This document shows, piece by piece, positions 38,458 through 40,697 of a stretch of DNA of 40,697 bases (its first letter is position 1; the number at the start of each line of letters is the position of its first letter). The position numbers were made by a program, and so were the translations under genes. Source of the stretch: DATLRC01 sp035478435 (GTDB lineage Bacteria; Patescibacteriota; Saccharimonadia; Saccharimonadales; UBA4665). Location of the stretch: the NCBI GenBank assembly GCA_035478435.1, contig DATIJT010000007.1, positions 1-40,697 of the forward strand, in the 5' to 3' direction. A model generated the notes under the pieces. That model was given only the letters and a program-made list of their open reading frames with translations, did no database searches and was not told the origin of the DNA.

Positions 38458-40416
38458 ATGTCTGATGTGTTGACATCCCCAGTGGATAGCCGGGTTGGTA
38501 ATATAGACGAATCTCAGCCAACTTACTATTTTAATTTGGAAACAGGCCAGCTAATAACCGATGAGCCGGCAGTTATAGCATCTATAGAACGCGGTGAAGC
38601 TCCACGGCATCTATACCAGTTATTCGCGATGGGTAGACTAGCGCTCAACCGTGAAATCACAGTCTCTAATGAAACAGACGCTACCACTAGAAAACTAGGG
38701 GAACTGTTGTGTGATAAAAGCGTCAAGATTGGTTCCAGAGCTTATGAATATCTTGACACTAGAGATTGGCGGGCCGAAGAAGATTATATACCTTATGGCC
38801 ATTGGCTCTTAACTATTATTTCTGATATCCAGCCTTTTTTGACCTTTCATGTCCTTGAGCAAGCTAGTTTACTGGGTGTAGGCCCCCATAGAAATGGAAT
38901 TAAGAAACATTTTGGTGGCTATCCCAATTATTATTATAAGCTTGGGTCACGCCCTCGCTACAACCTAGGGGACTATGACGATTGGAGTATAGGGCAATTT
39001 ACTGATTACGTAGAAGGCGTCTTCACTAACCTGCAACAGGGTCAAAGTTTTGAAACTCTATTAGCCGGGGGAGCCAGGCTTCATGAGGGACCATCTACGC
39101 ATATTATAGAGAAACGCACGGGCAGACCACTGTATGTTTTGCTTGAGGCAAGAGGATATTGTGAATGTCGGCGTTGGGATAGCGCTAATTACTTTCGGTG
39201 GGGAATAAAATTTATGATTGCCAACAACGGGTCAATACCTACGCGCCCCTCTATTGATGCCCTAGCCAGCCAAAAACGAGCTCCATCAACTTCAGCAATC
39301 CTAGGACAATTTGACAAGCTATCCCATTACCAGAGAGAATTAAAAAAAGTTTTTGATGCTCAACTTGCCAAGTTAATGGGCGAGGTACCGGCAAGTAGCC
39401 AGCTGCACACCATCTTACGGCGACCACTTACCGAGATTCCTTATAGTACCTGCTTTCGTATACTTGCCCAGTATAAGCTCGTAAACACTCTTATTGCCCG
39501 CCTAGCCCCGGACAAAAAAGATGGCATTGCCTGCACCCTAGATCCCGCGAAGTTCCTAGAAAAGATGACAAGAACTGGAGCCTACCTGTCCTCCGAGATC
39601 GTTCGTAAAAAAGCTGAGGAGCTAGACCTAAGTGACCACATCTGGCCACCTGATCATATAAAATACTTAAAGATAGCCAGACGCCCTCCGCAATACCTTT
39701 ATTCCGATTGGAGCGTGGAACAATTCGCTGATCATCTGGAGAGGACGCTGCTGACAAAGCCAGAATCTCAAACCCTTATCGAAGCTTTAAAAGCTATTGA
39801 GGGGCCGTCTTACGCGCTGATTCGAGCTCGAATCGGCGATACCCCCGGTAGACTACTAGAAGCTAGAGGCTATTATCTCGGTCGTCGTAAGATGACTCAA
39901 GGTGATTTGGTAGCTTGGGGCGTGAAATTTATGCTAGCGAATAATGGCAAGCCACCTACTCATCCAGATACTCAGGCGTTTTCTTCTAAGAAACGCGGTC
40001 CAGCACCCGACCTAATCAACAAAAAATTTGATTCCTGGGATAGCTTTAGGGAAACAGTAGCTAAAGCCTATAGGAATGAGCTCGCAAAAATAAATCTTCG
40101 CTTACAACAAATTTTGCCAGAATTGCCGGTAGGCAGCAATTTGCGTAGCGCCCTAAAGACTGCACCTCTATCTGTGTCTATCCGCTTGGTTGCTCAGTAT
40201 AGATTAGTAAGCGCCCTGGGTCCGGGCATAAGTTTTGGTTATAAGGATACTGTGGCTTGCTCAAGCCCCGATCAATTACTTGGGCTTCTAGTGCAATCTG
40301 CTAACCATTTATCCAGAGAAAAAGTACAGGCCGGCGCTAGGAAGTTGGGCGTATATGAAGATATTTGGCCAACAGATAATTACTGGGAGAATTTGAAAAT
40401 ACCAGCACTAGCCTAA
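38458..40416 (+). CDS. Unknown protein with duplicated HNR-like module, paralogue of 32266
   Basis: A 652-aa protein. Residues 22-125 match the N-terminal domain of the 32266 protein (YYFNLETGQLITD, IERGEAPRHLYQLFAMG, KLGELLCDKSVKI, YGHWLL). Two homologous ~220-aa modules follow, 177-398 and 419-640. Compare WSIGQFTDYVEGVF with WSVEQFADHLERTL, YFRWGIKFMIANNGSIPTRP with LVAWGVKFMLANNGKPPTHP, APSTSAILGQFD with GPAPDLINKKFD, and SDHIWPPD with YEDIWPTD. Each module has a helix-turn-helix resembling homing-endonuclease-associated repeats. The upstream in-frame ATG at 38272 is rejected because it lies in the minus-strand kinase fragment and the promoter ends six bases before ATG 38458. Function unknown. 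Confidence 0.82.
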   Translation: MSDVLTSPVDSRVGNIDESQPTYYFNLETGQLITDEPAVIASIERGEAPRHLYQLFAMGRLALNREITVSNETDATTRKLGELLCDKSVKIGSRAYEYLDTRDWRAEEDYIPYGHWLLTIISDIQPFLTFHVLEQASLLGVGPHRNGIKKHFGGYPNYYYKLGSRPRYNLGDYDDWSIGQFTDYVEGVFTNLQQGQSFETLLAGGARLHEGPSTHIIEKRTGRPLYVLLEARGYCECRRWDSANYFRWGIKFMIANNGSIPTRPSIDALASQKRAPSTSAILGQFDKLSHYQRELKKVFDAQLAKLMGEVPASSQLHTILRRPLTEIPYSTCFRILAQYKLVNTLIARLAPDKKDGIACTLDPAKFLEKMTRTGAYLSSEIVRKKAEELDLSDHIWPPDHIKYLKIARRPPQYLYSDWSVEQFADHLERTLLTKPESQTLIEALKAIEGPSYALIRARIGDTPGRLLEARGYYLGRRKMTQGDLVAWGVKFMLANNGKPPTHPDTQAFSSKKRGPAPDLINKKFDSWDSFRETVAKAYRNELAKINLRLQQILPELPVGSNLRSALKTAPLSVSIRLVAQYRLVSALGPGISFGYKDTVACSSPDQLLGLLVQSANHLSREKVQAGARKLGVYEDIWPTDNYWENLKIPALA

Positions 40417-40430
40417 GGCTTCGGCCTATA

Positions 40431-40697
40431 CTACCATTTTAATAATCTAGCTATGAGTCCGCTGATAGATACTCTTTCTTGCTTGGTTGTATCTCTATCC
40501 CTCAACGTTACATCACTGTATTCAAGAGTGTCGAAGTCGATGGTTACGCAGTATGGGGTGCCGATTTCGTCCTGGCGGCGGTAGCGTTTGCCGATATTGC
40601 CGTTGTCGTCCCACATTACGACGCCGAATTCTTTTTTGAGCATGCTGTAAACTTCCCTGGCCTTTTCTACCAGCTCCGGCTTGTTCTTCAGCAGCGG
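40431..40697 (-). CDS. glyS: Glycyl-tRNA synthetase, C-terminal end (partial)
   Basis: The last 88 residues of a homodimeric (eukaryote/archaea-like, alpha2) glycyl-tRNA synthetase. The anticodon-binding domain reads KNKPELVEKAREVYSMLKKE, VVMWDDNGNIGKRYRRQDEI, and GTPYCVTIDFDTLE then VTLRDRDTTKQERVSI. The 5' part lies beyond the window, so the frame is open to the last base. It charges tRNA-Gly. It converges with the 38458 gene, with a 14-base gap. Confidence 0.93.
   Translation of the reverse strand, partial: PLLKNKPELVEKAREVYSMLKKEFGVVMWDDNGNIGKRYRRQDEIGTPYCVTIDFDTLEYSDVTLRDRDTTKQERVSISGLIARLLKW

Overview
This window most likely comes from a Patescibacteria (CPR) genome, with Candidatus Saccharibacteria the best guess. 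That is an inference from several signs: many small lineage-specific proteins without recognisable relatives, a shortened division and cell-wall cluster, a sigma-region-4 plus HARE-type helix-turn-helix protein, palindromes inserted in frame into core genes, and many start codons sitting only 3-8 bases after a TATAAT-like box (leaderless transcription). UGA is used as a normal stop (for example at the ends of the histidine kinase and pth), which argues against Gracilibacteria and Absconditabacteria.

Layout. 1-490 is a gene-free stretch made almost entirely of nested hairpins, followed by a umuC-type Y-family polymerase. 1976-4000 holds an unknown protein with two similar domains, a tRNA-Glu(CUC) with an 18-bp copy of its 3' end nearby, and a broken RNB-type ribonuclease gene. 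4112-6769 is a histidine kinase and a response regulator with a very long disordered tail. 6879-16144 carries housekeeping genes on the plus strand (RluB/RsuA-type pseudouridine synthase, der, pth, dprA, topA) interleaved with unknown proteins, including a paralogous pair at 7562-9097. Between the minus-strand gene at 11644-12147 and dprA lies a strong candidate for a ~400-nt non-coding RNA with its own promoter and terminator. 16179-20570 has an anchored secreted trypsin-like protease, a membrane HExxH protein, a rod-shaped hairpin resembling 6S RNA in outline, and the sigma-4/HARE regulator split by a frameshift.

21368-29850 is the minus-strand division and cell-wall cluster in transcription order mraZ, rsmH, ftsL, ftsI, mraY, ftsW, murG, ftsQ. 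No murC-F, ddl, ftsA or ftsZ is present in the window. mraZ has a clear promoter overlaid by GTGGG direct repeats, the known MraZ-binding pattern. The enzymes cover lipid I and II synthesis (MraY, MurG), septal polymerisation and cross-linking (FtsW, FtsI) and divisome scaffolding (FtsL, FtsQ).

30105-40697 is accessory: a LysM membrane protein, a small membrane protein, an RBBP9/YdeN-like hydrolase, a GNAT acetyltransferase, an NYN nuclease-like protein, a PIF1-like helicase with a C-terminal HRDC-type domain, two truncated genes (a P-loop kinase start and a metallo-beta-lactamase-fold end) lying against each other, and the C-terminal end of glycyl-tRNA synthetase. The most unusual family is the paralogous pair at 32266-33519 and 38458-40416. 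They share near-identical promoters and an N-terminal domain, and the second carries a tandem duplication of a ~220-residue module with a homing-endonuclease-associated-repeat-like helix-turn-helix.

Caution on sequence quality: four reading-frame breaks (two in the RNB gene, one in the sigma-4/HARE gene, one at the start of the 8408 gene) are each explained by one missing base in a short homopolymer. Some apparent pseudogenes may therefore be uncorrected sequencing deletions.
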